From: Moraxellaceae bacterium
Lineage (GTDB): Bacteria > Pseudomonadota > Gammaproteobacteria > Pseudomonadales > Moraxellaceae
Length of the DNA stretch: 64,000 nucleotides
Reading direction: 5' to 3'
NCBI GenBank assembly: GCA_029267635.1
Contig: JAJUIK010000005.1
Coordinates: 1-64,000, forward strand
Part shown: piece after piece, positions 33,970-45,327 of the stretch
How positions within the stretch are numbered: the stretch's first letter is position 1
Layout: each line of letters opens with the position of its first letter
Notes under the pieces: model-generated
The model's database searches: none
What the model was told of the DNA's origin: nothing
The model's input: the letters and a program-made list of their open reading frames with translations, nothing else
Made by a program: the position numbers and the translations under genes

Positions 33970-34992
33970 ATGCAGCGAGTGGCCATCAACGGTTTTGGGC
34001 GTATCGGACGTAATGTGTTACGTGCCTGGTTCGAGAATCCCAAAGACTTCCATTTTGAAATAGTCGCGATTAATGATATTGCCGATGTGCAAACCTTGAT
34101 CCATTTATTTAAATATGATTCTACCCATGGGCGTTTTGCCGGTAAGGTCAATGCAGTGGTGGAACATGAACGCATTTACTTGCAGATTTCTGCCGGTTTA
34201 GCCACTTTAAAAGTTGAGGTTTTCTCGCAGGCTAATCCTGTAGCGTTGCCTTGGCAGGCGTTAAACGTGGATGTCGTACTGGAATGTACTGGCCTGTTCC
34301 GTTCTCGTGCTGCCGCGACGCAACATATCACCGCGGGTGCCAAACGGGTGATTATCGGCGCTGCGCCGTTTGACACAGTGGATGCCGCGATTGTTTATGG
34401 TGTCAATCACCACGAAGTGAAAGCCACGGATCAGATTATTTCCAGTGTGTCGTGTACCACCCAGGCCTTGGTGCCTTTGGTGAAAATCATTGATGATGCT
34501 TTTGGCATCAATACTGCTTTGATGACTGAAATTCATGCGGTGACAGCGGATCAGTCGGTGCTGGATCATGCCCATCGAGATTTACGCCGTGCACGTGCTG
34601 CTGGACAAAATATTATTCCAACGACGTCTTCTGCTTTAGGCGCGCTCAAGCAGGTCATGCCGAAAATGGCCGGCCGGATTGATGGTTATTCCATCCGGGT
34701 GCCTACACTGAATGTGGCGGCAATTGATTTAACGTTTATCGCACATGCACCGATTACCGTGCATCAGATGAACCAGGTGCTGATTCAGGCGGCCGCATCG
34801 GATTATGCAGCCATCATGGCGGTCACCGATGAGCCTTTGGTGTCGAGCGATTTTAACCACTCGCCATATTCTCTGATTGTGGATTTAACCCAAACTATGG
34901 TAGTAGGACATCAGGCCAAAGTCTTTGCCTGGTATGATAATGAATGGGGCTATGCCAACCGTTTGCTCGATTTGTGCGAGTCTTTTCAATAA
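33970..34992 (+). CDS. epd: Erythrose-4-phosphate dehydrogenase-like protein (GAPDH superfamily)
   Basis: A 340-residue protein with the NAD-binding start MQRVAINGFGRIGRNVLRAW. The catalytic cysteine is in SSVSCTTQALVPL, where GAPDH has SNASCTTNCLAPL. SIRVPTLNVAAIDL and the HRDLRRARAAGQNIIP region match Epd rather than glycolytic GapA. Epd oxidises erythrose-4-phosphate for pyridoxal 5'-phosphate synthesis. The other family choice is a GAPDH paralogue, which sequence alone does not rule out. AAAGGA precedes the ATG. Confidence 0.7.
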   Translation: MQRVAINGFGRIGRNVLRAWFENPKDFHFEIVAINDIADVQTLIHLFKYDSTHGRFAGKVNAVVEHERIYLQISAGLATLKVEVFSQANPVALPWQALNVDVVLECTGLFRSRAAATQHITAGAKRVIIGAAPFDTVDAAIVYGVNHHEVKATDQIISSVSCTTQALVPLVKIIDDAFGINTALMTEIHAVTADQSVLDHAHRDLRRARAAGQNIIPTTSSALGALKQVMPKMAGRIDGYSIRVPTLNVAAIDLTFIAHAPITVHQMNQVLIQAAASDYAAIMAVTDEPLVSSDFNHSPYSLIVDLTQTMVVGHQAKVFAWYDNEWGYANRLLDLCESFQ

Positions 34993-35049
34993 TATAAAAC
35001 ACAGGTGGCCGGGAAGGTCGCCATATTATTTTTTAATTGGGGGGGTAAC

Positions 35050-35406
35050 ATGATGTTACTGATGTGGGGATTTATCTTTCTGTTGGCGCTTGCCGTTATT
35101 TTCCTGATTGCGCTGCATTTTAAACAGGAAAAAACATCCCAGGGCGATGAAGGGCAATATCAGCATTTGGCAGATAAAGTGGTTTCATTGGAAGGGAACT
35201 TAAAAAAGACGCTGGAGATTATGCAAGAGCTGGTCAAAAGTGTGCATCACGAGCGTGAAACTTTGAGTCAGGCAATACATAAGGTGAGCGCTCTGGAAGC
35301 TCAAAATGCTGAATTATTGGGATTGCTGAATCAGTATGTAGGACATGCTGAGGAATTAAAAAAATATACACAACCACCACAGGCGAGCTCATCACAACAA
35401 GAATAG
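35050..35406 (+). CDS. Small membrane-anchored coiled-coil protein
   Basis: About 118 residues. One N-terminal hydrophobic segment (about 3-25, LLMWGFIFLLALAVIFLIAL) is followed by a coiled-coil region with heptad-like leucines (about 45-110) and a Q/S-rich tail. GGGGG lies just upstream of the ATG. Two adjacent ATGs (35050, 35053) can start it. No family recognised; a structural or adaptor role is only a guess. It lies between epd and hisZ, with no overlap. Confidence 0.65.
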   Translation: MMLLMWGFIFLLALAVIFLIALHFKQEKTSQGDEGQYQHLADKVVSLEGNLKKTLEIMQELVKSVHHERETLSQAIHKVSALEAQNAELLGLLNQYVGHAEELKKYTQPPQASSSQQE

Positions 35407-35521
35407 AGTTTTGATCCCTTGTTTAAACTTCACAGGATTTTTTGTATTGATTTGCAAGCTGTTGCTGGAGGAAGTGTGGAATAGGATCTATATTAAAAGT
35501 CTGAACATTAACGCAATTTTA

Positions 35522-35630
35522 CAGCTTATATGACATCGTATGAATAAGCTGCATTTGTTAAAATTGTCAGGTGCATGCAGCAAACGATCGTGCTAAGATA
35601 GGAGAAATCGGGTGTGTTCCCGATTTTTTT
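35522..35630 (+). promoter_or_regulatory. Hairpin and terminator just upstream of hisZ
   Basis: An 8-bp inverted repeat CAGCTTAT/ATAAGCTG (35522-35529 / 35544-35551) is followed by a rho-independent terminator AAATCGGG (35605-35612) / CCCGATTT (35619-35626) with a T-run, ending 43 bases before the hisZ ATG. It could end the upstream unit or attenuate hisZ-purA. Confidence 0.6.
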
Positions 35631-35672
35631 ATGCGGATTGATTCCGCGCTGACAAGAATTTAGGTTTACAAC

Positions 35673-36839
35673 ATGCCCATTTCAGAGACATGGTTATTAC
35701 CTGACGGTGTAGCTGACGTATTACCAGAACAAGCACAGGTGATTGAATCACTTCGTCGCCGTGCACTCGACTATCTTGCAGTTCGCGGCTATGAGCTGGT
35801 GTATACGCCATTTATTGAATACATCGAATCACTCTCTTCTCTTTCTGAATCCAATCAAGATTTAGACCTGGCAACCTTTAAAATTATCGATCAGATTTCC
35901 GGTCGTTTATTAGGTGTACGTGCCGATATGACACCGCAGGTGGCGCGTATTGATGCGCATGTCCGTCCCGTGACCGGGGTTGCACGTTACTGTTATGTCG
36001 GTACAATTTTGCATACCAAACCGCAAGGTTTTTCCGCTTCTCGCGCGCCTTTACAGTTAGGGGCGGAACTGTATGGGCATGAAGGAATTGAAGCAGACGT
36101 TGAAATGATCGACGCGATGCTGGGAATCGTGACGCTGGCAGGTAATCAGGATGGCTTGCACCTGGATTTGGCGCATGTCGGTTTGTTCCGTAGTTTGGTT
36201 AAACTGGCCGGTTTAAGCAAAGCACAAGAAAGCCATTTGTCTGATTTATATCAGCGTAAGGCATTGCCTGAATTGGCAGACTATACGGCTGATTTGAATT
36301 TGGGTCAGGATTTTTACCAGCTGGGCCGTTATTCCAGTGACCTGAATGCCTTGCAGGCGAATTTGAGTGCAAGCGTACTTGAAGATGCCGCATTTAAAGC
36401 AGCGTTGCATGATCTGGTTTCCACCAAACGGCAAATCGAAAGCCGTTGGTCGAATATTCATGTCGGGGTAGATGTTGTTGAATTACGTAGTTATCACTAC
36501 CACACTGGTTTGATGTTTGCGGTTTATGCACCGAACCGTGCTGCACCACTGGCCCAAGGTGGCCGTTATGATGGCATCGGTGAGCATTTCGGGCGTAGCC
36601 GTCCGGCGACCGGTTTTAGCTGTGATCTTTATAGGGTCGCTGATGGTCAGTTTGAACAGCTGGAAGTAGTCGTGGCTCCTAATGGCCAGCAAACAGATTT
36701 GGTTCAGGCAATTGACGCCGCACGTCAACAGGGCTTGCGTGTGATTCAGTTGCTGGGCAATGATGATTTAAACTCGGTTCCGTATGCAACGCATCAATTG
36801 GTGCAGGTTAGCGGCGAGTGGACAGTCGAAAAGATTTAA
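35673..36839 (+). CDS. hisZ: ATP phosphoribosyltransferase regulatory subunit HisZ
   Basis: A 388-residue class II tRNA-synthetase-like protein, shaped like HisRS but lacking the aminoacylation role. It starts MPISETWLLPDGVADVLPEQ. It pairs with a short HisG to form the first enzyme of histidine synthesis and carry feedback by histidine. The match to HisZ rather than HisRS is based on length and the RADMTPQVARIDAH motif. hisG is not in the window. Cotranscription with purA is suggested by a 69-bp gap and no terminator between. Confidence 0.93.
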   Translation: MPISETWLLPDGVADVLPEQAQVIESLRRRALDYLAVRGYELVYTPFIEYIESLSSLSESNQDLDLATFKIIDQISGRLLGVRADMTPQVARIDAHVRPVTGVARYCYVGTILHTKPQGFSASRAPLQLGAELYGHEGIEADVEMIDAMLGIVTLAGNQDGLHLDLAHVGLFRSLVKLAGLSKAQESHLSDLYQRKALPELADYTADLNLGQDFYQLGRYSSDLNALQANLSASVLEDAAFKAALHDLVSTKRQIESRWSNIHVGVDVVELRSYHYHTGLMFAVYAPNRAAPLAQGGRYDGIGEHFGRSRPATGFSCDLYRVADGQFEQLEVVVAPNGQQTDLVQAIDAARQQGLRVIQLLGNDDLNSVPYATHQLVQVSGEWTVEKI

Positions 36840-36893
36840 TCGCGTGGTTGTGCAAAGTCTTGCACAGTCAGGTTTTCAATTTTAACAGCATGA

Positions 36894-38231
<1,338 letters not shown>

Positions 38232-38247
38232 GTCGTCATGATGATGT

Positions 38248-38280
38248 AAAAAAAGCCCCATAAAATGTTGGGGCTTTTTT
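38248..38280 (+). terminator. Terminator after purA
   Basis: Stem AAAAAAGCCCCA / TGGGGCTTTTTT around a short loop, with A and T runs on either side. Confidence 0.9.
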
Positions 38281-38384
38281 ATGGCAAAAAAATAAGATTT
38301 TGATCAAAGACTAAAGTCGAACATTCAAACGGATGTAATGCCATTAGTCTAATTATGATTTTCACTTGTGTTTCAGGGATGTAG

Positions 38385-38690
38385 ATGCAAAGTAACGTTT
38401 CCAAGACCATGTTCTATTCACTGCTGTTTGCGATTGGTGGAGCGCCGACAATTGCCATGTGGATTATCCGGATTCAAACCTCAGATACCGGGCGTTATTT
38501 TGATGTTCTGGTCGGACTGTCTTTTGTTCTGGCTGCTATTATTGCACCGATTATTCTGATCCAGAATTTGTACTTGATGTGGAAACGCAAGCAAGTCAAT
38601 CTCGAAGACAAGATTGAACCACTTTGCCATTTTTATTTTGTACTGGATTTGGCCTGTTTGGCTTCTTGGGTCTTTTTTAGTTTTGGGTAA
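38385..38690 (+). CDS. Small membrane protein (three helices)
   Basis: A 101-residue protein with three hydrophobic segments (about 9-28, 41-61 and 82-98). AGGGA precedes the ATG. No motif recognised. Monocistronic by position. Confidence 0.6.
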   Translation: MQSNVSKTMFYSLLFAIGGAPTIAMWIIRIQTSDTGRYFDVLVGLSFVLAAIIAPIILIQNLYLMWKRKQVNLEDKIEPLCHFYFVLDLACLASWVFFSFG

Positions 38691-39053
38691 TGCTGAGAAT
38701 TTATATCTTAAAAGTATCGGATACTTATCTATGTTGAGGGTGGTTGAAGCCTACAAAGATGATATTGAATGCTTACAATAATCTTATTAGCTAATCTAAG
38801 CCTTAGGCAATATTAGAGTAAACCTTATTTCCACTAAGCTTTGCCCTTCTATTTTTAAATAGAGCCTTTATATTTTACCCATTTTCATCATGTGAAAATA
38901 TCCTGTTGGATATTATGGATTTTTTGTGGATCTTTGCTTACATAAATCCAATGATTGTTGCATAGTTGCTGATTTCCAGCTGCATGACCTTTTACATATA
39001 ATGCCATAAAGCAAAATATAATAGATTCAGCTATACAAGTGGAGTTCAGGATT
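38691..39053. other. Non-coding region before the second M48 gene
   Basis: About 360 bases without a gene. A perfect TATAAT at 38997-39002, with TTTCCA at 38973-38978 as a weak -35 (18-bp spacer), is the likely promoter of the M48 gene. A small hairpin AATATCC/GGATATT lies near 38900. Confidence 0.5.
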
Positions 39054-39830
39054 ATGCAGAACAAATTGATTTTAAGTGTATGTGCAGTCGCTATGCTGAC
39101 CGTGTCTGGATGTACCACCATGGCAGATATGGCGGGTGCGGATACTGCAACGCTGAATGCGACAGCAACGCAAGGCTATAACAAAATGGTGCAGGAAGCA
39201 CAAAGCAAAAATCAGTTAGATACCAGCTCAACCACATATCGCCGCATTAATTCTGTTTTTAACCGTTTAAAACCGTATGCAGATCAACAAAACCAAACCG
39301 GTACAGCATTTGCTTGGCAACTGGCTGTGTTGAAGTCGAGTGATGTGAATGCTTATGTCGCACCGGGTGGTAAAGTGGTGTTCTATACCGGTATTGTAGA
39401 AAAGCTAAACCTGACAGATGCTGAAATTGCGGCTGTCATGGGGCATGAAATGGTACATGCCTTGGAAGAACATGCGAAAAGCAAGATTGGTGCACAGGCT
39501 CTGACCAATCTGGCAATTGGCATTGGCAAAAGCTATGCAGGCAACAGCATTGGCCAGTTAGGTTCAGCTGCGATCGATTTAGGCGCACAAGTTGGGGTGG
39601 GTTTGCCGTATTCTCGTAGCCTGGAAACGCGTGCCGATCAAGGTGGCCTGATGCTCATGGCACGTGCGGGTTATAATCCACAGGCTGCGATTACCTTGTG
39701 GGAAAAGATGAATAAACTGGAAGGCGCTGGTGGAGCATCGTTCTTGTCGACTCACCCATCCAATGCGCAGCGTATTGAATTAATGCGTCAAAGTTTGCCT
39801 GCTGCGCAAGCGATTTATAACCGCCGCTAA
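39054..39830 (+). CDS. M48 family metallopeptidase, lipoprotein
   Basis: About 258 residues. Lipobox VSGC gives lipidated Cys20. The zinc motif is HEMVH (MGHEMVHALEEH), with RADQGGLMLMARAGYNPQAA completing the family pattern. This is a LoiP/BepA-type periplasmic protease anchored to a membrane, active by motif. Paralogue of the gene at 16512 (shared MARAGYNP and WEK segments). Start at 39054 gives a clean signal; the frame opens at 39039. Confidence 0.9.
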   Translation: MQNKLILSVCAVAMLTVSGCTTMADMAGADTATLNATATQGYNKMVQEAQSKNQLDTSSTTYRRINSVFNRLKPYADQQNQTGTAFAWQLAVLKSSDVNAYVAPGGKVVFYTGIVEKLNLTDAEIAAVMGHEMVHALEEHAKSKIGAQALTNLAIGIGKSYAGNSIGQLGSAAIDLGAQVGVGLPYSRSLETRADQGGLMLMARAGYNPQAAITLWEKMNKLEGAGGASFLSTHPSNAQRIELMRQSLPAAQAIYNRR

Positions 39831-39858
39831 TATCGTGCTGGTGGATGAGACTAAAATG

Positions 39859-39887
39859 AAAAAGGATGCCGAGACATCCTTTTTTTA
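39859..39887 (+). terminator. Terminator after the second M48 gene
   Basis: Stem AAAAAGGATG (39859-39868) / CATCCTTTTT (39875-39884) with a 6-nt loop and T-run; it also suits the convergent tas-like gene. Confidence 0.88.
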
Positions 39888-39896
39888 TGCTTGAAT

Positions 39897-40946
39897 TTAG
39901 GGTGCCGGATTGGGCTGCTGGGTATGAATGGCATCAATTGCTTGTAAGATGTCTTCGCTTAAGTTCACCTCAAAAGCGGCAATATTTTCTTTCAGCTGGT
40001 CGAGATTGGTCGCACCAATGATGGTGGAGGTCACGAAGAATTGTTGTTTGATAAAGGCCAAAGCCAGTTGAGTTAAGGTTAAACCATGCTGCTCAGCCAA
40101 TTGCGCATATTGTTCAGTGGCCCATTCACTTTGCGGATTGCTGTAACGGCTGAAGCGAGAAAATAATGTCACCCGTGCATTGGCTGGGCGTGCGCCATGA
40201 CGGAATTTACCAGTCAAGTAACCAAAGGCAAGGGGAGAATAAGCGAGTAAACCCACATCTTCATAATGGGCAATCTCTGACATTCCGATTTCATAAGTAC
40301 GGTTGAGCAGGTTATACGGATTTTGCACAGAAACGAATTTAGATAAGCCCATTTTTTCTGCCAAATGAAGAAATTTCAAGGTACCCCAAGGCGTTTCATT
40401 GGACAGACCAATATAACGAATACGGCCTTTTTGAATTTCCTTGTGTAGGGCATTGAGCGTTTCCTCTAAAGGAGTCACTTCGAGATTGTTGGCGTCATGG
40501 TGGTTGCTATAGCCGAGCTGGCCAAAAAAGTTGGTCGGGCGTTGTGGCCAGTGGAGTTGATACAGGTCAATATAATCGGTTTGCAGGCGTTGTAAAGAAC
40601 CTGTGATAGCACTGTCAATTTCGGCAGCGGTAAAGCGGGTGTGTCCATCACGGATATGGCTGCCACCTTGTGATGGGCCGGCAATTTTAGAGGCGATAAA
40701 CAGCTGGTCACGTCCGCCATTTTGTGCAATCCAGTTGCCTAGAATTTCTTCGGTACGACCTTGGGTTTCAGGTTTGGGTGGAACTGGGTACATTTCAGCG
40801 GTATCCCAAAAATACAGTCCCTGATCCAAGGCATAGCGCAGTTGTTCAAAGGCTTCGTCCTGAGTATTCTGTTCGCCAAAGGTCATGGTGCCGAGGCAGA
40901 TTTCGGGTAAGCTAATTCCAGTTTGGACAAGAGGATGATGTTTCAT
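39897..40946 (-). CDS. NADP(H)-dependent aldo-keto reductase, Tas-like
   Basis: A 349-residue TIM-barrel oxidoreductase. It resembles E. coli Tas, starting with ISLPEICLGTMTFGEQNTQ, with DTAEMYPVPP (Asp and Tyr of the catalytic tetrad), SKIAGP (Lys) and LYQLHWPQR (His). The physiological substrate is unknown. AGGGAA precedes the ATG. Transcribed alone between the M48 terminator and crp. Confidence 0.88.
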   Translation of the reverse strand: MKHHPLVQTGISLPEICLGTMTFGEQNTQDEAFEQLRYALDQGLYFWDTAEMYPVPPKPETQGRTEEILGNWIAQNGGRDQLFIASKIAGPSQGGSHIRDGHTRFTAAEIDSAITGSLQRLQTDYIDLYQLHWPQRPTNFFGQLGYSNHHDANNLEVTPLEETLNALHKEIQKGRIRYIGLSNETPWGTLKFLHLAEKMGLSKFVSVQNPYNLLNRTYEIGMSEIAHYEDVGLLAYSPLAFGYLTGKFRHGARPANARVTLFSRFSRYSNPQSEWATEQYAQLAEQHGLTLTQLALAFIKQQFFVTSTIIGATNLDQLKENIAAFEVNLSEDILQAIDAIHTQQPNPAP

Positions 40947-41102
40947 GAGGTTCCCTTATTGTTGTGTTGCCATAGCATAGAGGATTGCGATTGATTCTAT
41001 AAATGATGGATATGACAAAGCTTGTGCAAAAACGTAAAAAGTACAGTTCTGTATGGATAGCATTCTTTTTAATGCTGTGAAGTATATAAATGTCATCCAT
41101 AA

Positions 41103-41130
41103 AAAAAGCAAATCCGGAGATTTGCTTTTT
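41103..41130 (-). terminator. Terminator of crp
   Basis: Stem AAAAAGCAAATC (41103-41114) / GATTTGCTTTTT (41119-41130) with a CGGA loop. Directly after the crp stop on the minus strand, which ends in Ts. Confidence 0.85.
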
Positions 41131-41152
41131 GCTGCAGGAGAATCTGAAATTC

Positions 41153-41860
41153 TTATTCCTCGTATTCAAATTCTTCTTCAGTGACGGTATTTTCTTCGAG
41201 AGAGCTGTCAAAAATCAAAATAGCTTTGCCATCAGTCTCAATCATGCCTTGCTCTTCAAGGGTTTTCAGGACACGGCCCACCATTTCGCGCGAACAGCCT
41301 ACAATACGGCCAATTTCTTGACGGGTAATGCGAATCTGACGACCATTTGGTAGAATCATCGCTTCTGGTTGCGATGATAGCTCGATCAAGCAGCGGGCGA
41401 TACGTCCAGAAACATCAATAAAGGCCAAATCGGTTACTTTACGCGTGGTATTTTTTAAACGGCGTACCAGTTGGGCAAATACCGCGTAGCTTAGGTCCGG
41501 ATATTGTTTGCTGAGCTCATGAAAGTTTTCATAAGTGACTTCCGCAATCTCACAGGTATCGCGTGTGCGCACTTCGGCAGTACGCTGTGGATTGGCTTCA
41601 AATAAGCCCATTTCCCCAAAAAAATCCCCAGGATTTAAATATGCCACCACGATTTCGCGGTCATCATCTTCCCGTAAAATGATGGAAACAGAACCTTTTA
41701 AAATTAAATATAAAGATTTTGACTCTGTTCCTGCATCAACAATAGTGGTGCGTTTTGGATATCGGTTGATATACGCACGTTTTAATAATGCCTTGACTGA
41801 TTCTGGTAATTGGCCGGGAGACAAAGCATCAGTACTAAGTTGTGAAAAGTTTGCAGTCAT
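41153..41860 (-). CDS. crp: cAMP receptor protein, CRP/Vfr family
   Basis: A 235-residue transcription factor. The N-terminal cAMP pocket holds FGEMGLFEANPQRTAEVR, similar to the Arg/Thr ligands of CRP. The recognition helix region, ITRQEIGRIVGCSREMVGRV, is nearly that of E. coli CRP, so it should bind TGTGA-type sites. An acidic C-terminal extension (about 215-235, EENTVTEEEFEYEE) is unlike CRP. It is divergent from a yhfA-type OsmC gene, the same arrangement as crp/yhfA in enterobacteria. Confidence 0.92.
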   Translation of the reverse strand: MTANFSQLSTDALSPGQLPESVKALLKRAYINRYPKRTTIVDAGTESKSLYLILKGSVSIILREDDDREIVVAYLNPGDFFGEMGLFEANPQRTAEVRTRDTCEIAEVTYENFHELSKQYPDLSYAVFAQLVRRLKNTTRKVTDLAFIDVSGRIARCLIELSSQPEAMILPNGRQIRITRQEIGRIVGCSREMVGRVLKTLEEQGMIETDGKAILIFDSSLEENTVTEEEFEYEE

Positions 41861-42007
41861 GCTTAAAGATTCCGAGTTGGATAAAAGTTAGATCGCACAA
41901 GACCTAAATTGAACTTGTCACACCGAAGAGGTGAAATTCCTTATCAACTCATTTTATGTTAGTGTACAGGTACGTCGTAAATTTATAGCTTTTTTTAGGT
42001 AGTTGCA

Positions 42008-42430
42008 ATGCAAACAAGTGTACATTGGCTAGAGAATGTTGCTTTTGAAGCAAAATCAGAAAGTGGCCATAGCGTGATCATGGATGGCTCTGCTGCGTAC
42101 GGTGGTGAAAATCGTGGACCACGTCCGATGGAGCTGATCTTAATGGGACTTGGTGGGTGTGCTTCGTTTGATATTGTGACCATTTTAAAGAAATCACGTC
42201 AAGATGTGACGGATGTTGTGTGTCAGCTAAAGGCAGAACGTGCGGATAGCATTCCGGCGGTATTCACCAAAATCCATTTGCACTTTGTCGTGACGGGTAA
42301 AGGTGTCAAAGAGAAACAGGTCGCGAAGGCGGTTGAGCTGTCTGCCGAGAAATATTGTTCTGCAAGCAAAATGCTTTCTGATGGTGGTGTTGAAATCACC
42401 CATGATTTTGAAATTATCGAAGCTGAGTAA
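42008..42430 (+). CDS. OsmC family protein (YhfA type)
   Basis: A 140-residue protein. Members of the OsmC/Ohr fold use two cysteines: here GGCASFDIV near residue 57 and KYCSASKML near 117, fitting a peroxide-reducing pair. YhfA-type members have no proven substrate. AGGTAG precedes the ATG. Divergent from crp across about 147 bp, like yhfA/crp in E. coli. Followed by a terminator. Confidence 0.9.
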   Translation: MQTSVHWLENVAFEAKSESGHSVIMDGSAAYGGENRGPRPMELILMGLGGCASFDIVTILKKSRQDVTDVVCQLKAERADSIPAVFTKIHLHFVVTGKGVKEKQVAKAVELSAEKYCSASKMLSDGGVEITHDFEIIEAE

Positions 42431-42449
42431 GTGATCGATGACCTTCGTG

Positions 42450-42477
42450 AAAAGCCAATGTGAACATTGGCTTTTTT
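42450..42477 (+). terminator. Terminator after the osmC-type gene
   Basis: Stem AAAAGCCAATGT (42450-42461) / ACATTGGCTTTT (42464-42475) with a short loop, ending in Ts. Confidence 0.88.
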
Positions 42478-42603
42478 ATTGGCTAAAAATTCTGTTAAAT
42501 ATTACTGAGATGGGCTTGAAAAGTTGATTTTTAGCATACATATTATAATTGAATATTATCTAAATATATTTTATAAGCTTTTGAAAAATATTCAAAAAAT
42601 TAT

Positions 42604-42630
42604 TTGAAATTTAACAAGACATTCCCATGT
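42604..42630 (+). promoter_or_regulatory. Sigma-32 (heat-shock) promoter of clpB
   Basis: TTGAAA at 42604-42609, a 14-bp spacer and CCCATGT at 42624-42630 match the RpoH consensus CTTGAAA-N11-15-CCCCAT. It lies 40 bases before the clpB ATG. rpoH itself is at 57070 in this window. Confidence 0.75.
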
Positions 42631-42669
42631 ATTACTCAAGTAAAGAATATGTTATGAGGAATAATAACA

Positions 42670-45249
42670 ATGCGATTTGAAAAGTTTACCAACCGCCTAC
42701 AACAGGCACTGTCGGATGCGCAGTCCCTTGCAGTGGGTAAGGACCATACTGCGATTGAAGGCATTCACATTCTCAGCACCCTGCTAGAAGAACCTTCCAA
42801 CCTGAGTTTATTGCAACAGGCCGGTGCCAATTTACGTGAATTGCAGCAAAAGCTGGAACAGGCTCTCAAAGATGCTGCAACCTTGTCCAGTCCAACGGGG
42901 GATGTCAATCTTAATCCTGAAGCAGTCAAGGTGTTGAATTTGGCGGACCGTTATGCCCAAAAAGCTGGAGATGAGTTTTTATCCACTGATTGGGTCATAC
43001 TTGCCCTGGCAGAAACCGGCAAGACGCAAAGTATTTTAAACAGTGCTGGCGTGACAGCAAATGCTTTGCGCCAAGTGATTGAAAAAATTCGAGGTGATGA
43101 AAAAGTCATGAGCAATACACACGAAGAACAACGCGACTCATTGAATAAGTACACCATTGATCTGACTGAACGTGCCTTATCAGGCAAGCTTGATCCGGTG
43201 ATTGGCCGTGATGATGAAATTCGCCGTACCATTCAGGTGCTTTCACGCCGTACCAAAAACAACCCGGTGCTGATTGGTGAACCGGGCGTGGGTAAAACCG
43301 CGATTGTGGAAGGTCTAGCACAGCGCATCGTCAATGGCGAAGTGCCAGAGAGCCTTAAGAATAAACGTGTCTTGTCGCTGGATTTAGGTTCTTTGCTTGC
43401 AGGTGCCAAATATCGTGGTGAATTTGAAGAACGCCTCAAAGCGGTATTGAAAGATCTAGCCAAGCATGAAGGCGAAATCATCCTGTTTATTGATGAGCTG
43501 CATACACTGGTGGGTGCGGGTAAAGCCGATGGTGCGATGGATGCCGGCAACATGCTGAAACCGGCCTTGGCGCGTGGTGAGTTGCGTTGTGTTGGTGCAA
43601 CCACACTCGATGAATATCGTCAGTACATCGAAAAAGATGCTGCGCTTGAGCGACGTTTTCAGAAAGTGTTGGTGGATGAGCCGAGTGTGGAAGATACCAT
43701 TGCCATTTTGCGTGGTTTGAAAGAGCGCTATGAAGTGCATCACGGGGTGAAAATTCTGGATTCAGCAATTATTGCGGCTGCCAAAATGTCACACCGTTAT
43801 ATCACGGACCGTCAGTTGCCTGACAAAGCAATTGACCTGATTGATGAAGCGGCGTCACGCATCAAGATGGAGCTGGATTCCAAACCGGAAGCGCTGGATA
43901 AACTGGATCGCCGTCTGATTCAGCTCAAGATGCAGCTCGAAGCAGTGAAAAAAGACGAAGATGCTGGCAGTAAATCTGAAGTTGCACATCTGGAAAAACA
44001 GATCCTTGAAGTGCAGAAAGAATACAACGATCTGGAAGAGGTGTGGAAAGCTGAAAAAACCTTGGTGGAAGGTACCAAGCAGATTCAGACCCAGTTGGAT
44101 CAGGCGCGTGTGGCCTTGCAAAAAGCGCAGCGTGAAAATGATCTGGCAGAAATGTCCCGCTTGCAGTATGGCGTAATTCCAGAGCTGGAAAAACAGCTTG
44201 AGCTGGATGATGCCGCAGAGGAAATCGAAGAGCCAAAATTGTTGCGTCACAAAGTAACGGATAATGAAATTGCTGAAGTGGTGAGTGCGGCAACAGGTAT
44301 TCCGGTTGCAAAAATGCTGCAAGGTGAGCGTGAGAAATTGTTACATATGGAAGAGTTCCTGCACAACCGTGTGGTCGGGCAGGATGAAGCAGTCGTGGCT
44401 GTATCGAATGCGGTACGCCGTTCGCGTGCAGGATTATCAGATCCAAACCGCCCGAGTGGTTCCTTCCTGTTCCTGGGGCCAACCGGTGTGGGAAAAACCG
44501 AGTTGACCAAAGCCTTGGCCAACTTCCTGTTTGACAGTGATGATGCCATGATCCGTATCGACATGAGTGAATTCATGGAGAAACACAGTGTCAGCCGTTT
44601 GGTGGGTGCCCCTCCGGGCTATGTGGGTTATGAAGAAGGCGGTGTCTTAACTGAGGCCGTGCGTCGTAAGCCGTATAGTGTTGTGCTGTTTGATGAAGTG
44701 GAAAAAGCCCATCCGGATGTGTTTAACATCTTGCTGCAAGTGCTGGATGATGGCCGTCTGACCGATTCACAAGGCCGTGTGGTAGATTTTAAAAATACCG
44801 TGATTGTGATGACCTCTAACCTGGGTTCACATGATGTGCGTGAGTTGGGAGATCACGCGACTGAAGATGAGGTGCGTACTGTGGTGATGAATGCGGTTAG
44901 CCAGCACTTCCGTCCGGAATTTATCAACCGTATTGATGAGCTGGTGATTTTCCATTCACTGAAAAAAGCACAAATTCGTGGTATTGCCGATATCCAGCTG
45001 GATCGCTTGCGTGCACGCTTAAGCGAACGTGATTTGAAATTGACAGTAGACGACAGTGCATTTGATTTGCTGATTGATGCCGGTTTTGATCCGATCTATG
45101 GTGCACGTCCATTGAAACGTGCCATTCAGCAACAGGTAGAAAACAACCTGGCGCAAAAAATCCTGGCAGGCGAGTTTGTGGCAGGAGATACGATTGTGGT
45201 GAAATCGGATGAGCATGGTCTGATATTTGATAAGTTAAAAGTGCATTAA
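42670..45249 (+). CDS. clpB: ATP-dependent chaperone ClpB
   Basis: An 859-residue AAA+ disaggregase. An N-domain (about 1-150) is followed by the first ATPase ring with Walker [10 protein letters not shown] (about 205), a coiled-coil middle domain (about 400-530) rich in E/K/L, the second ATPase ring with Walker [10 protein letters not shown] (about 603), and the C-terminal domain. It works with DnaK to resolve aggregates after heat stress. No ClpP-binding tripeptide loop was looked for. GAGGAA precedes the ATG, with a sigma-32 promoter upstream. Confidence 0.97.
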   Translation: MRFEKFTNRLQQALSDAQSLAVGKDHTAIEGIHILSTLLEEPSNLSLLQQAGANLRELQQKLEQALKDAATLSSPTGDVNLNPEAVKVLNLADRYAQKAGDEFLSTDWVILALAETGKTQSILNSAGVTANALRQVIEKIRGDEKVMSNTHEEQRDSLNKYTIDLTERALSGKLDPVIGRDDEIRRTIQVLSRRTKNNPVLIGEPGVGKTAIVEGLAQRIVNGEVPESLKNKRVLSLDLGSLLAGAKYRGEFEERLKAVLKDLAKHEGEIILFIDELHTLVGAGKADGAMDAGNMLKPALARGELRCVGATTLDEYRQYIEKDAALERRFQKVLVDEPSVEDTIAILRGLKERYEVHHGVKILDSAIIAAAKMSHRYITDRQLPDKAIDLIDEAASRIKMELDSKPEALDKLDRRLIQLKMQLEAVKKDEDAGSKSEVAHLEKQILEVQKEYNDLEEVWKAEKTLVEGTKQIQTQLDQARVALQKAQRENDLAEMSRLQYGVIPELEKQLELDDAAEEIEEPKLLRHKVTDNEIAEVVSAATGIPVAKMLQGEREKLLHMEEFLHNRVVGQDEAVVAVSNAVRRSRAGLSDPNRPSGSFLFLGPTGVGKTELTKALANFLFDSDDAMIRIDMSEFMEKHSVSRLVGAPPGYVGYEEGGVLTEAVRRKPYSVVLFDEVEKAHPDVFNILLQVLDDGRLTDSQGRVVDFKNTVIVMTSNLGSHDVRELGDHATEDEVRTVVMNAVSQHFRPEFINRIDELVIFHSLKKAQIRGIADIQLDRLRARLSERDLKLTVDDSAFDLLIDAGFDPIYGARPLKRAIQQQVENNLAQKILAGEFVAGDTIVVKSDEHGLIFDKLKVH

Positions 45250-45258
45250 GCGCATGAT

Positions 45259-45286
45259 AAAAAACCTGGCTGCGGCCAGGTTTTTT
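45259..45286 (+). terminator. Terminator after clpB
   Basis: Stem AAAAAACCTGGC (45259-45270) / GCCAGGTTTTTT (45275-45286) with TGCG loop. The A and T runs also suit the convergent rlmKL gene. Confidence 0.92.
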
Positions 45287-45327
45287 ATGGTTGAAGTTTG
45301 CTGCTTAACTTAAAAATTTTTGCGTCA

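Noticed and set aside
43855..44482. Long minus-strand frames inside clpB
   Set aside because: They lie opposite a highly conserved gene and show shadow-frame composition with no start signals.
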